A stretch of 42,368 nt of DNA from Bacteroidota bacterium (GCA_022710185.1 JAKLHK010000026.1:1-42368); one strand, 5' to 3'. Positions 17,393 to 25,434 are shown, counted from the stretch's first letter. Notes: a model not told the origin generated them from the sequence alone. Program-made: numbers and translations.

Positions 17393-18127
17393 CTACATAT
17401 TGATGCGGGCCTTGCCTTCTTCCAGGATCACTTCGTAGACGTACCCGGCGCCGAAGTCCTTGTTCACGGTCACAACGCCTTCAAAGGTCACCACGGCGCC
17501 CACTTCGTGGAATTCGTCGGTGGTGATCACCAGGTCGTACCTGCCTTCGTGCTCGGTGCCGTCCTGGAGGTGCACCCAGTTACGGTCCATGATCTCGTTG
17601 TTGACCTTGATGACCTGGGCGCGGATGAGCACCTTCTTGCCGGCGTATTTCGCCGGATCAGCAAAAATCTGGGCCACGGTTACCCCGCCTTCGGCCGGTT
17701 TCACCGACACGGCGGCGGCTTCGGTCTTAACCTTGGAACCCGTCATGGTGCCCGACTCCGGCATGCCATGGGGAGCCTCTGCGGCTGCCGGAGCCACGAT
17801 GGGTTGCTCGCTCAGCCCGCCAAGGAACCAGATGCGGTCGAAGGTACGCTGCAGGTCTTTACTCTCAAAATTCACCATCAGCATGCCCGGGGCATGGTAA
17901 TAGGTCTTGCCTGTCTCGATGGCGGCGCTGGGGATGGCCACCCAATAGGTGCTGTCCCCGTTATCGGCCAGTACATAGGTATAGTTCTGGGCCTGAATAA
18001 CTTCTTTTGCAGTGATCTCCACATTGTTGGGGTCCTGCACCTTGTTGGCGCCACCCCCGCAGGAGGTGATCAGGAGGAAAGGCATCAGCAGGGCGGCAAT
18101 GCACAGGCTATGGCAGAATGATCTCAT
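17393..18127 (-). CDS. Lipoprotein with C-terminal OB-fold-like domain
   Basis: The 244-residue product starts with a lipoprotein signal peptide: a hydrophobic core then LITSCGGG, with Cys23 as the lipidation site. Residues about 38-115 form one domain (VIQAQNYTYVLADNGDSTYWVAIP and RIWFLGG). A linker rich in Ala, Glu and Pro follows. Residues 155-244 resemble an OB-fold module (TVAQIFADPAKYAGKKVLIRAQVIKVN, WVHLQDGT, VVTFEGVVTVNKDFGAGYVY). Similar modules occur in periplasmic proteins near c-type cytochromes, but no heme motif is visible. Its function is unknown. A strong Bacteroidetes promoter lies just upstream. Confidence 0.85.
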   Translation of the reverse strand: MRSFCHSLCIAALLMPFLLITSCGGGANKVQDPNNVEITAKEVIQAQNYTYVLADNGDSTYWVAIPSAAIETGKTYYHAPGMLMVNFESKDLQRTFDRIWFLGGLSEQPIVAPAAAEAPHGMPESGTMTGSKVKTEAAAVSVKPAEGGVTVAQIFADPAKYAGKKVLIRAQVIKVNNEIMDRNWVHLQDGTEHEGRYDLVITTDEFHEVGAVVTFEGVVTVNKDFGAGYVYEVILEEGKARINM

Positions 18128-18152
18128 GGAATAGGGTTGTTTAGGATGGGGG

Positions 18153-18183
18153 CAAAGATAGGCATTCTCCCGGCAAAGGGAAA
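18153..18183 (-). promoter_or_regulatory. Promoter of the OB-fold lipoprotein gene
   Basis: On the minus strand TTTC (18183-18180), 19 bases and a perfect TATCTTTG (18160-18153) form a near-consensus Bacteroidetes promoter. The transcript would start about 20 bases before the ATG at 18127. Confidence 0.65.
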
Positions 18184-18208
18184 CATGCCGGCAACAAGGG
18201 GGTCCGGA

Positions 18209-18994
18209 TCAGGGGTAGACGGAGGTATCCATGGGCCCGGTGATGGCCTCGCAGTGTTCCTCGAGCGGCTGCAGGTGGCGGATGCTTACGCTGAGCCAGG
18301 TTTTCTGCCCGTCAAATTGCAGCAGGCAGAGCCGCTTCCTGCGGTGGACCTGGACGAGGTAATCCAGGTTGATGAAGGTGGAGCGGCTGATGCGGGTGAA
18401 CCTGCGGGGGGGAAGCAGTTCCTGCACCTTCCCCAGGTTCATGGAGGCCATCTCGGTGTTTCCGCCGGTAAGATGGAGCAGGGTATAATTGCCTTCCGCC
18501 TCGGCGTATACGAGGTCGTGGCTATCGATGAGCAGGAAGCCGGTACGGATGTTAATCTTGATGCGGCTGTGGGCGTCCATGAGCTGGAGCAGCTTGTCCA
18601 TGCGGTCGCCCCCGTCATGCTCCATTGATGAACGCAGGCGGTTGAGGCTAGCCTGCAACTCGGCTTCTACCACGGGCTTCAGAAGGTAGTCGAAGGCTGC
18701 ATGCCGTATCGCCTGCACGGCATAATGCTGGTAGGCCGTAGTGAAGATGATCTGGGCCTTCAGTCCCTGTGCACGCATCCGCCTGACCAGATCGAAGCCG
18801 TTTTCCCCGGGCATCTCGATATCGAGCAGGATTACTTCCGGCCTTTCCTGCAGGATCAGGGACATGGCCCTGCCCACGTCCGGGGCATCCAGTACCCTGG
18901 CGATGCCCTCGCGGCCTTCCAGCATGGCCAGCAAGAGGAAGCGGGCCTGGGGCTCGTCGTCGACGACGAGTATGGTAAGGGCGCCCCTGTTCAT
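18209..18994 (-). CDS. LytTR-family response regulator
   Basis: The 261-residue protein has an N-terminal receiver domain (1-125, phosphoacceptor Asp58 in VILLDIEMPGENG; conserved Lys in YLLKPV) and a C-terminal LytTR DNA-binding domain (about 150-250, with LLIDSHDLVYAEAEGNYTLLHL and FTRISRSTFINLDYL). Such regulators activate transcription at paired direct repeats. Its ATG overlaps the stop of the sensor kinase gene by four bases (ATGA), so the pair is translationally coupled and very likely works as one two-component system. Targets are not evident in the window. Confidence 0.94.
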   Translation of the reverse strand: MNRGALTILVVDDEPQARFLLLAMLEGREGIARVLDAPDVGRAMSLILQERPEVILLDIEMPGENGFDLVRRMRAQGLKAQIIFTTAYQHYAVQAIRHAAFDYLLKPVVEAELQASLNRLRSSMEHDGGDRMDKLLQLMDAHSRIKINIRTGFLLIDSHDLVYAEAEGNYTLLHLTGGNTEMASMNLGKVQELLPPRRFTRISRSTFINLDYLVQVHRRKRLCLLQFDGQKTWLSVSIRHLQPLEEHCEAITGPMDTSVYP

Positions 18995-21090
18995 AATCCC
19001 TTGTTTTTGATCCGTATCGTGATCATTGTTCCCGCCGGCTCTCCATAAGTGTCCCTTAAGTCCTCGATCTGCTGGTGAATGTTGCAGTGGTGTGCCTCCT
19101 CGTAATGGTCATAGAGCTGTTGCAGGATCATCATGCCCCTTCCTGTCCCTGCGGTAGCGGATCGCTGGGCCACCTGACGGCCCACCCCGTTGTCGCGTAC
19201 CCCGAGGACCAGGCCGTGGCGGCCTTCGTCCTCCCTCACGGTGATCTCGATCAGTCCCTGGTGGCGGCTGAGCGGGATGATGCCATGCTTGATGGCATTC
19301 TCCACGTGGATCTGAAGCACCATTTTGGGAACCGGATGCTGTAACTTGACCCCTTCACCCACGATTATACGGTAATCGAAGCGGGTATCGAAGCGCAGCT
19401 TTTCCAGCTCGAGGTAGTTTCGGATGAAGGCCAGCTCCTCTTCCAGGGCCACGCTGGCATGGTTCGATGAGGTGAGGGAGCTGCGGAGCAGATCGGAAAA
19501 CTGTCCGAGGTAGCGGTAGGCCTGCTCTTTCTTGTCACGGTAAATCAGTGATCCGATGGAGTTGATGGCATTGAAGACGAAATGGGGCGTCACCTGGTTT
19601 TTGAGCGTGAGCAACTCCAGTGACTGCATACGCTGGGCTGTTTCGTACTGATGCCGTATGCTCACTTGTGTCACGCGCTGGATCAGGGCCACCAGCCCGA
19701 CCCAGAAAAGGATGATGCCTGCATAGTGCAGGTAGCCCCAGGGGTACCAGGGATTGGGCTTCCAGGAGAGGAGGACCATTTCTGGGCCGGCCTGCATGAA
19801 CAGCAGGGTCTCTTCAGGCCTGGGATCTAACAGGCCGATATTGCGTATTTCCTGGCCACAGGTATTCAGGCTCTGCATGAAAGTAAACCTGCTTTCCTGG
19901 CCATCCACCAGCCAGTAGCGCATATTCAGCGGATCGTAGGAATAGAAGAAGCGCGGGGAAGAAGTGGAGGGAACCGGAAGGAATCGACAATCCTTCAAGC
20001 ACTTCTCCATCCGGCGTTCCCATTCGGTCTCTAGACCGGACCGGATTCGCAGTACACCCCCCGTCCCCAAAAGCAGAGGGTCCTTGCCGGGCTTACCGAA
20101 GTTGGATACCGGCAGGGCAAAGTATAAGGGCGTGCCGTCGGGTGCAAGGCTGTCTTCCAGGATTTGGCGGCCTTGCAGGTCGTAGAGTCCAAGAAGTCGT
20201 ACTCCTGTAGCCCGATCGCCATGGATGCAGGCAATGCTGGGCTTATCTTTATCCATGAAGGGAAATGGAATGACTTCGAGGCGGTCGCCACGGAACTCCA
20301 CGGCAGGGAAAAGGAGCTGCAGGCGGTAGTCAAGTACCAGTAGGTATGCGCTGTGGTCATGCAGTCTGGGCCGACGGTCCGGATGGTTGCCGAAAGAGGC
20401 AGAATGAAGGAAAAGCTCGGGTCGTCCATCTCCGTCGAGGTCGGCAACCTCGCGCACCACTACTTTGTTTCCCAGCTCAGGGCTTTGCGTCACCTTGCCA
20501 TTGCGTGGGTCCAGGGCGTAAACTGCCCGGGGGTGCAGGCTGAAGCCGGCATTGGCAGTGAAGAGGATCTCCCGGCTCCCGTCCGCATCCAGGTCGACAG
20601 GGCCGAACATCTGCAGCGAAAGGTCGGTGAAGGTATCCAGGCCGTGCAGGGTATCCACGGGCCAGGAAGCAAGCCGGGACTCCTTGCCGGCAGCGTAGAG
20701 CACAAAAAGCCAAAGCGTGTCGGCCTCCATGGTCAGGGTCATTACATCGGCCGAACCGTCCGCATCGACATCGGAAACCACCGTGGATCCGCCCATGTTC
20801 CGGAACCTTCCCTTGAGATTATGCTGGTCCAGGGTTCCACGGTTGTGGTCATCGATGCTCAGGGCGGCCTGCCCCAGGACATTATGTTTCATCCTGACAA
20901 GGCCCGGCTCCGGATCATCGTCCAGATTATGCACCAGGGCTACCTGGTCATTTGCCAGAAGTTGTCGGTCGGTAACGTTCAGGGTATCGCGGGATATCCT
21001 CAACGGGATCAGTAAAATACTGAGCACGATCCCCACTACCGCGATGAGTGGGGCTATAGGAAGCCTTTGAAAAAGCTTGTGATCCGGCAT
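18991..21090 (-). CDS. LytS-type sensor histidine kinase with FG-GAP-like ectodomain
   Basis: With the ATG at 21090 the product has 699 residues. A membrane helix (about 9-30) is followed by a 430-residue extracytoplasmic domain. This contains at least three calcium-loop repeats of FG-GAP/VCBS type (DVDADGSADV, DLDADGSREI, DLDGDGRPEL). A second helix (about 465-485) leads to the LytS kinase core: QVTPHFVFNAINSIGSLIY with the phospho-His, HVENAIKHGI (N box), GVRDNGVGRQ and GTGRGMMIL. An upstream ATG at 21297 would add 69 residues without a membrane signal. The chosen start follows a -7-like TACCTTTA and puts the hydrophobic helix at the N-terminus. FG-GAP sensors probably fold as a propeller; the ligand is unknown. 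Confidence 0.9.
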   Translation of the reverse strand: MPDHKLFQRLPIAPLIAVVGIVLSILLIPLRISRDTLNVTDRQLLANDQVALVHNLDDDPEPGLVRMKHNVLGQAALSIDDHNRGTLDQHNLKGRFRNMGGSTVVSDVDADGSADVMTLTMEADTLWLFVLYAAGKESRLASWPVDTLHGLDTFTDLSLQMFGPVDLDADGSREILFTANAGFSLHPRAVYALDPRNGKVTQSPELGNKVVVREVADLDGDGRPELFLHSASFGNHPDRRPRLHDHSAYLLVLDYRLQLLFPAVEFRGDRLEVIPFPFMDKDKPSIACIHGDRATGVRLLGLYDLQGRQILEDSLAPDGTPLYFALPVSNFGKPGKDPLLLGTGGVLRIRSGLETEWERRMEKCLKDCRFLPVPSTSSPRFFYSYDPLNMRYWLVDGQESRFTFMQSLNTCGQEIRNIGLLDPRPEETLLFMQAGPEMVLLSWKPNPWYPWGYLHYAGIILFWVGLVALIQRVTQVSIRHQYETAQRMQSLELLTLKNQVTPHFVFNAINSIGSLIYRDKKEQAYRYLGQFSDLLRSSLTSSNHASVALEEELAFIRNYLELEKLRFDTRFDYRIIVGEGVKLQHPVPKMVLQIHVENAIKHGIIPLSRHQGLIEITVREDEGRHGLVLGVRDNGVGRQVAQRSATAGTGRGMMILQQLYDHYEEAHHCNIHQQIEDLRDTYGEPAGTMITIRIKNKGL

Positions 21091-21107
21091 GGCATCCAAT
21101 CTTGATC

Positions 21108-21115
21108 TAAAGGTA
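21108..21115 (-). promoter_or_regulatory. Probable -7 element of the kinase-regulator operon
   Basis: The minus strand reads TACCTTTA, one mismatch from TAnnTTTG. It lies 18 bases before the preferred kinase start at 21090 and supports that start. No -33 TTTG is seen at the usual spacing. Confidence 0.4.
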
Positions 21116-21170
21116 GGCATTCGTATCGGCTTTTCGGCAGGCAAGGCAGTAGCGCCCTGGAGGTGGATTT

Positions 21171-21236
21171 CGCCAGGATACTTATCTATCACATTATCTG
21201 CATCTTGCCCATATTGATTTGCAGTATTCCCTGGCG
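21171..21236. repeat. Inverted repeat in the kinase-tmRNA gap
   Basis: CGCCAGG-ATACT (21171-21182) is mirrored by AGTAT-TC-CCTGGCG (21223-21236), giving 12 pairs with a 2-base bulge around a 40-base loop. It lies in the divergent gap 21116-21458, where no gene or RNA family was recognised. It may be an operator or a relic. Confidence 0.4.
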
Positions 21237-21458
21237 GATTTCTCCGGGGCAGATCGGCGCTTGTATGCCAGATCCTTGCGTTCATGGTCAAAAACACTGC
21301 GTTCGTTAAATAGTATCAGGCACTCATCATATACCACAGCACCCGGAGGATGAATACGCCCTCCGGCAGTGGATATGGCAAAACTGCTGCAGTAGCTACG
21401 ACAGGGTGCGTCGTTAGGCTGAAGAAAGACCTGGTGCCAGGCGGGGAAATACTTTTTG

Positions 21459-21466
21459 TACCTTTG
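21459..21466 (+). promoter_or_regulatory. Probable tmRNA promoter -7 element
   Basis: TACCTTTG is a perfect -7 match 94 bases upstream of the mature tmRNA 5' end, implying a leader removed by RNase P. No TTTG is found 19-20 bases further up. A closer start cannot be excluded. Confidence 0.45.
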
Positions 21467-21537
21467 CCGTGTCTTTGAACGGATACCCATAAGCGCTCCA
21501 TGATGAGGTTACCTTGATCCTGGAGCATCAACGATTG

Positions 21538-21557
21538 CGACCGCCCTGGGGCGGTCG
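21538..21557 (+). other. GC-rich hairpin just before mature tmRNA
   Basis: CGACCGCCC and GGGCGGTCG form nine pairs around a two-base centre, ending three bases before the tmRNA 5' end. In the precursor this hairpin would sit beside the RNase P cleavage point. It may guide processing or insulate the tmRNA fold. Confidence 0.55.
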
Positions 21558-21560
21558 GCC

Positions 21561-21928
21561 GGGGCTGACCGGTTTTGACAGCAAGGAAGTGGGTATGTAA
21601 GCACGCCGGGCGTTGAAGATGAGGCCCGTCAACAACCAGCTTCGCCGCCAATAACTGGCAACACTTCTTATCAGCTGGCAGCCTAAGCAAAGGCTTAGCG
21701 CCCCCAGCCGTCTCCCGGGTAGCCCTGACCGGCGGCGACCCGTCCGAGGCGTCGAAAAAGCCGGAATAGTTGCTGCAGGGTCCCGATGCAGCAGCGAAGC
21801 TCAAGGGAATACGGAGGGCATGGGCAGGCCTCAGGCCAGTGGTCCTTCCGACAAGCAATAAGAGGCTAAGCGTGTAGAAAGCATATTGGCTGCTTGCCTG
21901 GACCGGGGTTCGACTCCCCGCAGCTCCA
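21561..21928 (+). ncRNA. ssrA: tmRNA
   Basis: Transfer-messenger RNA rescues stalled ribosomes and tags the nascent peptide. The 5' end GGGGCTG pairs with the 3' CAGCTCC (21921-21927) to form the acceptor stem, with the third pair G-U that directs alanylation. GGGTTCGACTCCCC forms the T arm. The tag frame reads GGC AAC ACT TCT TAT CAG CTG GCA GCC TAA (21657-21686), giving GNTSYQLAA with the LAA end needed for proteolysis; the exact resume codon is inferred. The stop lies in the hairpin CTAAGC/GCTTAG, as in other tmRNAs. The CCA end is not encoded (ACA follows). It is a one-piece, not permuted, tmRNA of about 368 bases. Confidence 0.95.
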
Positions 21929-22237
21929 CAGGATGACCAAAACAGGCCGTGAGGCCGATGCGAGCTTCCCTGAAAGGATGCTTGCTTGCTTTCAGGAGGC
22001 GAGCAGCGGGCCATTGCTTCGCAATGGCCTGTTTTGGTCCACTTCACTGGCGCAAGAGGTGCAGTGAAACTACTCCCCGCAGCTCCACAGGATGACCAAA
22101 ACAGGCCGTGAGGCCGAAGCGAGCTTCCCTGAAAGGAAGCTTGCTTGCTTTCAGGGGGCGAGCAGCGGGCCATTGCTTCGCAATGGCCTGTTTTGGTCCA
22201 CTTCACTGGCGCAAGAGGTGCAGTGAACCTACTCCCC
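21913..22237. repeat. Tandem 159-bp hairpin-rich unit starting in the tmRNA 3' end
   Basis: Unit 1 (21913-22071) begins with the last 16 bases of tmRNA and unit 2 (22072-22230) repeats it with four substitutions. A third start, ACTCCCC, follows at 22231 and is then lost. Within unit 1, GACCAAAACAGGCC (21935-21948) is perfectly mirrored at 22026-22039. Inside are hairpins CCTGAAAG/CTTTCAGG (21969-21996) and GGCCATTGC/GCAATGGCC (22009-22029), the latter competing with the outer stem. TTCACTG/CAGTGAA (22043-22068) follows. The tmRNA-end sequence at each boundary looks like an attachment-site duplication. No integrase is present. Compact transposition or attachment remnant is an inference. Confidence 0.85.
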
Positions 22238-22282
22238 AAAGATTTTCGGGGATTGCCGGTTGACGAGGAAATGGAATATCGG

Positions 22283-22310
22283 ACAAGAAACAAGTGACTA
22301 GAAACAAGGA
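22283..22310. repeat. Heptamer array (ACAAGAA)4
   Basis: Four consecutive 7-base units read ACAAGAA, ACAAGTG, ACTAGAA, ACAAGGA. It lies 45 bases after the tmRNA-associated tandem repeat. Confidence 0.6.
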
Positions 22311-22395
22311 ATGATAAAGGGTTGATATTGAACGGAGAACAATCCTGATATCCAAATAGACCATCCCCGGGCTATCCAGAGCGACCTACGAACCT

Positions 22396-22436
22396 TTCGA
22401 CCGTGGTTCGACCGTGGTTCGACAGGCTCAACAACC
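22396..22436. repeat. Dispersed repeat, copy 1 (GACCGTGG / TTCGACAGGCTCA)
   Basis: Two exact 11-base units TTCGACCGTGG precede TTCGACAGGCTCAACAACC. A degenerate copy in the same orientation occurs at 30358-30397. The TTCGACAGGCTCA core is an intergenic motif I have seen in many environmental genomes; this is recollection, not a search. Confidence 0.6.
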
Positions 22437-22469
22437 CGCTCAGGGACCCGGGCCGATGGAGATAAGCGG

Positions 22470-22543
22470 GGAAGCGGTGGGGCGGCCAGGCCACCGGGAA
22501 TGTTCAACAGGAGTTCTGCCAGCCTGGCCGCCCCACCGCTTCC
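22470..22543. repeat. Perfect 22-bp GC-rich inverted repeat with 30-base spacer
   Basis: Arms 22470-22491 and 22522-22543 are exact reverse complements, very GC-rich, around a 30-base spacer. Neither side has a T-run, so it is not a standard terminator. It lies in the gene-free stretch 22238-22712. Further small palindromes follow: GGTCGC/GCGACC (22565-22579) and TGCACGTGCA (22581-22590). It could be ends of a tiny mobile element or a strong RNA hairpin. Confidence 0.75.
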
Positions 22544-22712
22544 AATTACCTGTTTGCAGTGCGCGGTCGCTGAGCGACCCTGCACGTGCAGCGGGCAGGG
22601 ACAGTCGAGGCGGGCACTTTCATCCGGGGGAGTCCATGCGGGTGATCACCGGCCCGCTTGTTCCTGAACAGATTTTTGCGAGATTTACCCCCGACGAAAC
22701 AATTCGCCCACG

Positions 22713-22901
22713 ATGGAACAGGAAAACAATCATAAGGAATTGCCCGGCAAGGGGGCAGAACCAGGGTTCGATGTCCCGGTAAAAGGCAGCCTGGGACTGC
22801 TGGCCCTGGGCGACCTTGGCCTGAAGGCCTGGCGAAAGGCCCGCAGGGAAGCTTTAGGAAACCAGAACGATGCCAACCTCAGCCCGGATGAAGATGAATA
22901 A
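22713..22901 (+). CDS. Small protein upstream of phosphodiesterase fusion
   Basis: This 62-residue hypothetical protein has a charged N-terminus, a central amphipathic segment VKGSLGLLALGDLGLKAWRKARRE, and an acidic end. Its stop overlaps the start of the next gene by 14 bases, a sign of coupled translation. The central hydrophobic stretch is too short and too charged at its end for a normal membrane helix. It may be a partner or leader peptide of the downstream enzyme. No family was recognised. It is kept because it starts with ATG, has sensible composition and sits in the right place. Confidence 0.55.
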   Translation: MEQENNHKELPGKGAEPGFDVPVKGSLGLLALGDLGLKAWRKARREALGNQNDANLSPDEDE

Positions 22902-25434
22902 TAGAAAAGTATTGTTGGTCGGCTGGGACGCGGCCGACTGGAAGGTGATCAACCCCCTGCTCGACAGCGGCCGGATGCCGGCCCTGGCCAGCCTGGTGGA
23001 ACGGGGCGTGGTGGCCAACCTGGCCACGCTGGATCCCCCGCTGTCCCCCATGCTGTGGACATCTATCGCCACGGGCAAGACGGCCGACAAGCATGGCATC
23101 ATCAGCTTCGTGGAGCCGGTGCCCGACCAGGGAGGAGTTCGGCCGGTCAACGTGACCTCACGCAAGACCCGCGCCCTGTGGAACATCCTGCACAACCAGG
23201 GCCTGCGCTCCAACGTTGTCGGCTGGTGGCCCAGTCACCCGGCCGAGCCCATACGCGGCGCCATGGTCTCCAACTTTTACCAGCAGGCGGGAAAGCCCCT
23301 GGGCGAGCCATGGAAAATGCCAAAAGGCACGGTGCACCCCCCTGCGCTCCGGCCTGACATGGCATCCCTTAGGGTACACCCCGGGGAGCTCACTGAGGCC
23401 CATATCCTTCCCTTCGTGCCCCTGGCCGCCCTCATCGACCAGGAAAAGGAGCATAGCCTGAACGCCCTGGCCAAGATCATCGCCCACGCCTCCAGCATAC
23501 ATTCCGCCGCCACCTGGCTGATGCGGAACACTGCATGGGACTTCATGGCCGTGTATTACGATGCTATCGACCACTTCGGGCATGGCTTCATGAAATTCCA
23601 TCCCCCAAGGCAGGAACACATCCCGGAGGACCAGTTCGAACTCTATCGTGAAGTGGTCAACGGGGGCTATATCTTCCACGACATGATGCTGGAACGCCTG
23701 CTCAAGCTGGCCGGAGAGGACACAACCGTGATCCTCATTTCCGACCATGGCTTCCACTCCGATCACCTTCGTCCCAAGCACCTACCCAAATTGCCGGCTG
23801 CACCAGCATACGAACATAGCCCCTACGGCATCCTGTGCATGGCCGGGCCGGGGATTAAACAGGATGAACGCATCTTCGGCGCCACCCTCCTTGATATCAC
23901 TCCTACGATCCTGCAACTCTTCGGTCTGTCTGTGGGAGCCGATATGGATGGCAAGGTCCTGCTGGATGCCTTCACCGAGCCCGCACCACCGGCATTTGTC
24001 GAAAGCTGGGACCAGGCCCCTGGTGATTTCGGGGAACATCCCCCTCACCTGGCCGAAGACACCTTCGCCTCGGCCGAGGCCATGAGACAACTGGTGGAGT
24101 TGGGCTATGTGGAGGATCCAGGCCAGGACAAGACCGATGCGATGCTAAAGGCCGGACTGGAAGCGAAATACAACCTGTCGAGGGTGTATCAGAGCAAGAA
24201 GGACTATGCTGCCGCCATTGCCATCCTGAAAGAGATCTTCGAACACAAGAAGGACGACATCCGCATCGGGATGGACCTCACCCGCTGCCTGATCAACACC
24301 GGTGACCATGCCGCGGCCAGGGAGAGCCTGGAAGCCTGCCGGCACACTGAATACGGCAAGTTGCCTGCCCTGGATTTCCTTGAAGGGATAATCCATTTCG
24401 GGGAAGGGCATCCCGGTCAGGCGCTGGATTTTCTTCGGGCAGCCGAGCAATCGGATCCCCGTATGCCCGAACTCCACCTCCAGCTCGGCAAGCTCTACCT
24501 GCAATTGCATGATTATGGAAATGCCGGGGCGGCCTTCAGCAAGGCGGCGGAGATTGATGAAAACAATGCCACAGCATACCTGGGCCTGGGAATAAGTATG
24601 CTGAGGCAAGGGGAATATGAGGAGGCAGTGGATTACCTGCTGAGCAGCCTGGGGCTGATCTATCACTTCCCGATTGCCCATTACCATCTGGGTGAAGCGC
24701 TTTTCCACCTCGGAAAATTCAAGGAGGCCTCAGAAGCATTCGAAGTTTCCCTGAGGATGGCACCGAAGATATTGAAAGCCAGAAGATTTCTCGTTAAGAT
24801 CTATGGAGGCCCCTACCCTGACCCTGCCCTACTCATGGAACATACACAGATCTTGCAACAGCGCATGAAAGGCACAGTGGTCGTGGTCTCCGGACTTCCG
24901 CGTTCGGGAACCTCCCTCATGATGCAGATGCTGCATGCCGGAGGTATGCCCCTGCTCAGCGATGGCCTTCGGGAGCCTGACGAGAACAATCCACGCGGAT
25001 ATCATGAGCTCGATGCGGTAAAACGATCAGCAACAGACATTTCCTGGGTCAGTGAGGCCGAGGACAAGGCCGTGAAGGTGATCGCGCAGCTGCTCTACTT
25101 CCTTCCGAACGACTTCGAGTTCAAAGTGATCTTCATGCAGCGCGATATCAAGGAAGTCATGCTTTCCCAACAGAAGATGCTGGGGAAACCTGCATCCTAC
25201 AATATGTCGCTGGCGGCAGTATTCGAAAAGGAAATGGAAAAGGTGAAGGCCTGGGAGCGCCAGCAACCCAACGTGGAGGTCCTCTATATCCCCTACTCGG
25301 AAATCGTGGACGACCCCCGGCGCTATGTACACCGTATCGCGGATTTCATCGGTTACCCTCTGGACACGGAGGCCATGCGGCAGGCGGTGGACCGTTCGCT
25401 CTACCGTAACCGCAACATATCCGGTCAGGAATAG
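22888..25434 (+). CDS. Type I phosphodiesterase - TPR - sulfotransferase fusion
   Basis: The 848-residue protein joins three parts. Residues 1-400 resemble the type I phosphodiesterase/nucleotide pyrophosphatase branch of the alkaline phosphatase superfamily: VGWDAADW with metal ligand Asp14, MLWTSIATGKTADKHGI with Thr58 as likely nucleophile, YDAIDHFGHGF, and SDHGFHSDH (Asp286, His287). Residues about 415-640 are TPR-like helices (YQSKKDYAAAIAILKEIF, YLGLGISMLRQGEYEEAVDYL). Residues 664-848 form a sulfotransferase domain with the PAPS loop VSGLPRSGTSLMM (near 667-679) and IPYSEIVDDPRRYVHRIADFIGYP. No signal peptide is seen, so it is probably cytoplasmic. ATG 22888 is preferred to 22870 because it overlaps the small gene; 22894 is possible. 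Confidence 0.88.
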   Translation: MKMNNRKVLLVGWDAADWKVINPLLDSGRMPALASLVERGVVANLATLDPPLSPMLWTSIATGKTADKHGIISFVEPVPDQGGVRPVNVTSRKTRALWNILHNQGLRSNVVGWWPSHPAEPIRGAMVSNFYQQAGKPLGEPWKMPKGTVHPPALRPDMASLRVHPGELTEAHILPFVPLAALIDQEKEHSLNALAKIIAHASSIHSAATWLMRNTAWDFMAVYYDAIDHFGHGFMKFHPPRQEHIPEDQFELYREVVNGGYIFHDMMLERLLKLAGEDTTVILISDHGFHSDHLRPKHLPKLPAAPAYEHSPYGILCMAGPGIKQDERIFGATLLDITPTILQLFGLSVGADMDGKVLLDAFTEPAPPAFVESWDQAPGDFGEHPPHLAEDTFASAEAMRQLVELGYVEDPGQDKTDAMLKAGLEAKYNLSRVYQSKKDYAAAIAILKEIFEHKKDDIRIGMDLTRCLINTGDHAAARESLEACRHTEYGKLPALDFLEGIIHFGEGHPGQALDFLRAAEQSDPRMPELHLQLGKLYLQLHDYGNAGAAFSKAAEIDENNATAYLGLGISMLRQGEYEEAVDYLLSSLGLIYHFPIAHYHLGEALFHLGKFKEASEAFEVSLRMAPKILKARRFLVKIYGGPYPDPALLMEHTQILQQRMKGTVVVVSGLPRSGTSLMMQMLHAGGMPLLSDGLREPDENNPRGYHELDAVKRSATDISWVSEAEDKAVKVIAQLLYFLPNDFEFKVIFMQRDIKEVMLSQQKMLGKPASYNMSLAAVFEKEMEKVKAWERQQPNVEVLYIPYSEIVDDPRRYVHRIADFIGYPLDTEAMRQAVDRSLYRNRNISGQE

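Noticed and set aside
21091..21297. Longer kinase start at 21297
   Set aside because: It adds 69 residues with no signal or domain and would place the -7-like element inside the gene.
21931..22230. Integron attC-like sites in the tandem unit
   Set aside because: The characteristic GTTRRRY/RYYYAAC boxes are absent and no integron integrase is in the window.
21316..22293. Minus-strand open frame of 325 codons across the tmRNA region, with an internal 53-residue repeat
   Set aside because: It is antisense to tmRNA and its repeat is the 159-bp tandem unit (159 = 3 x 53); composition is not protein-like.
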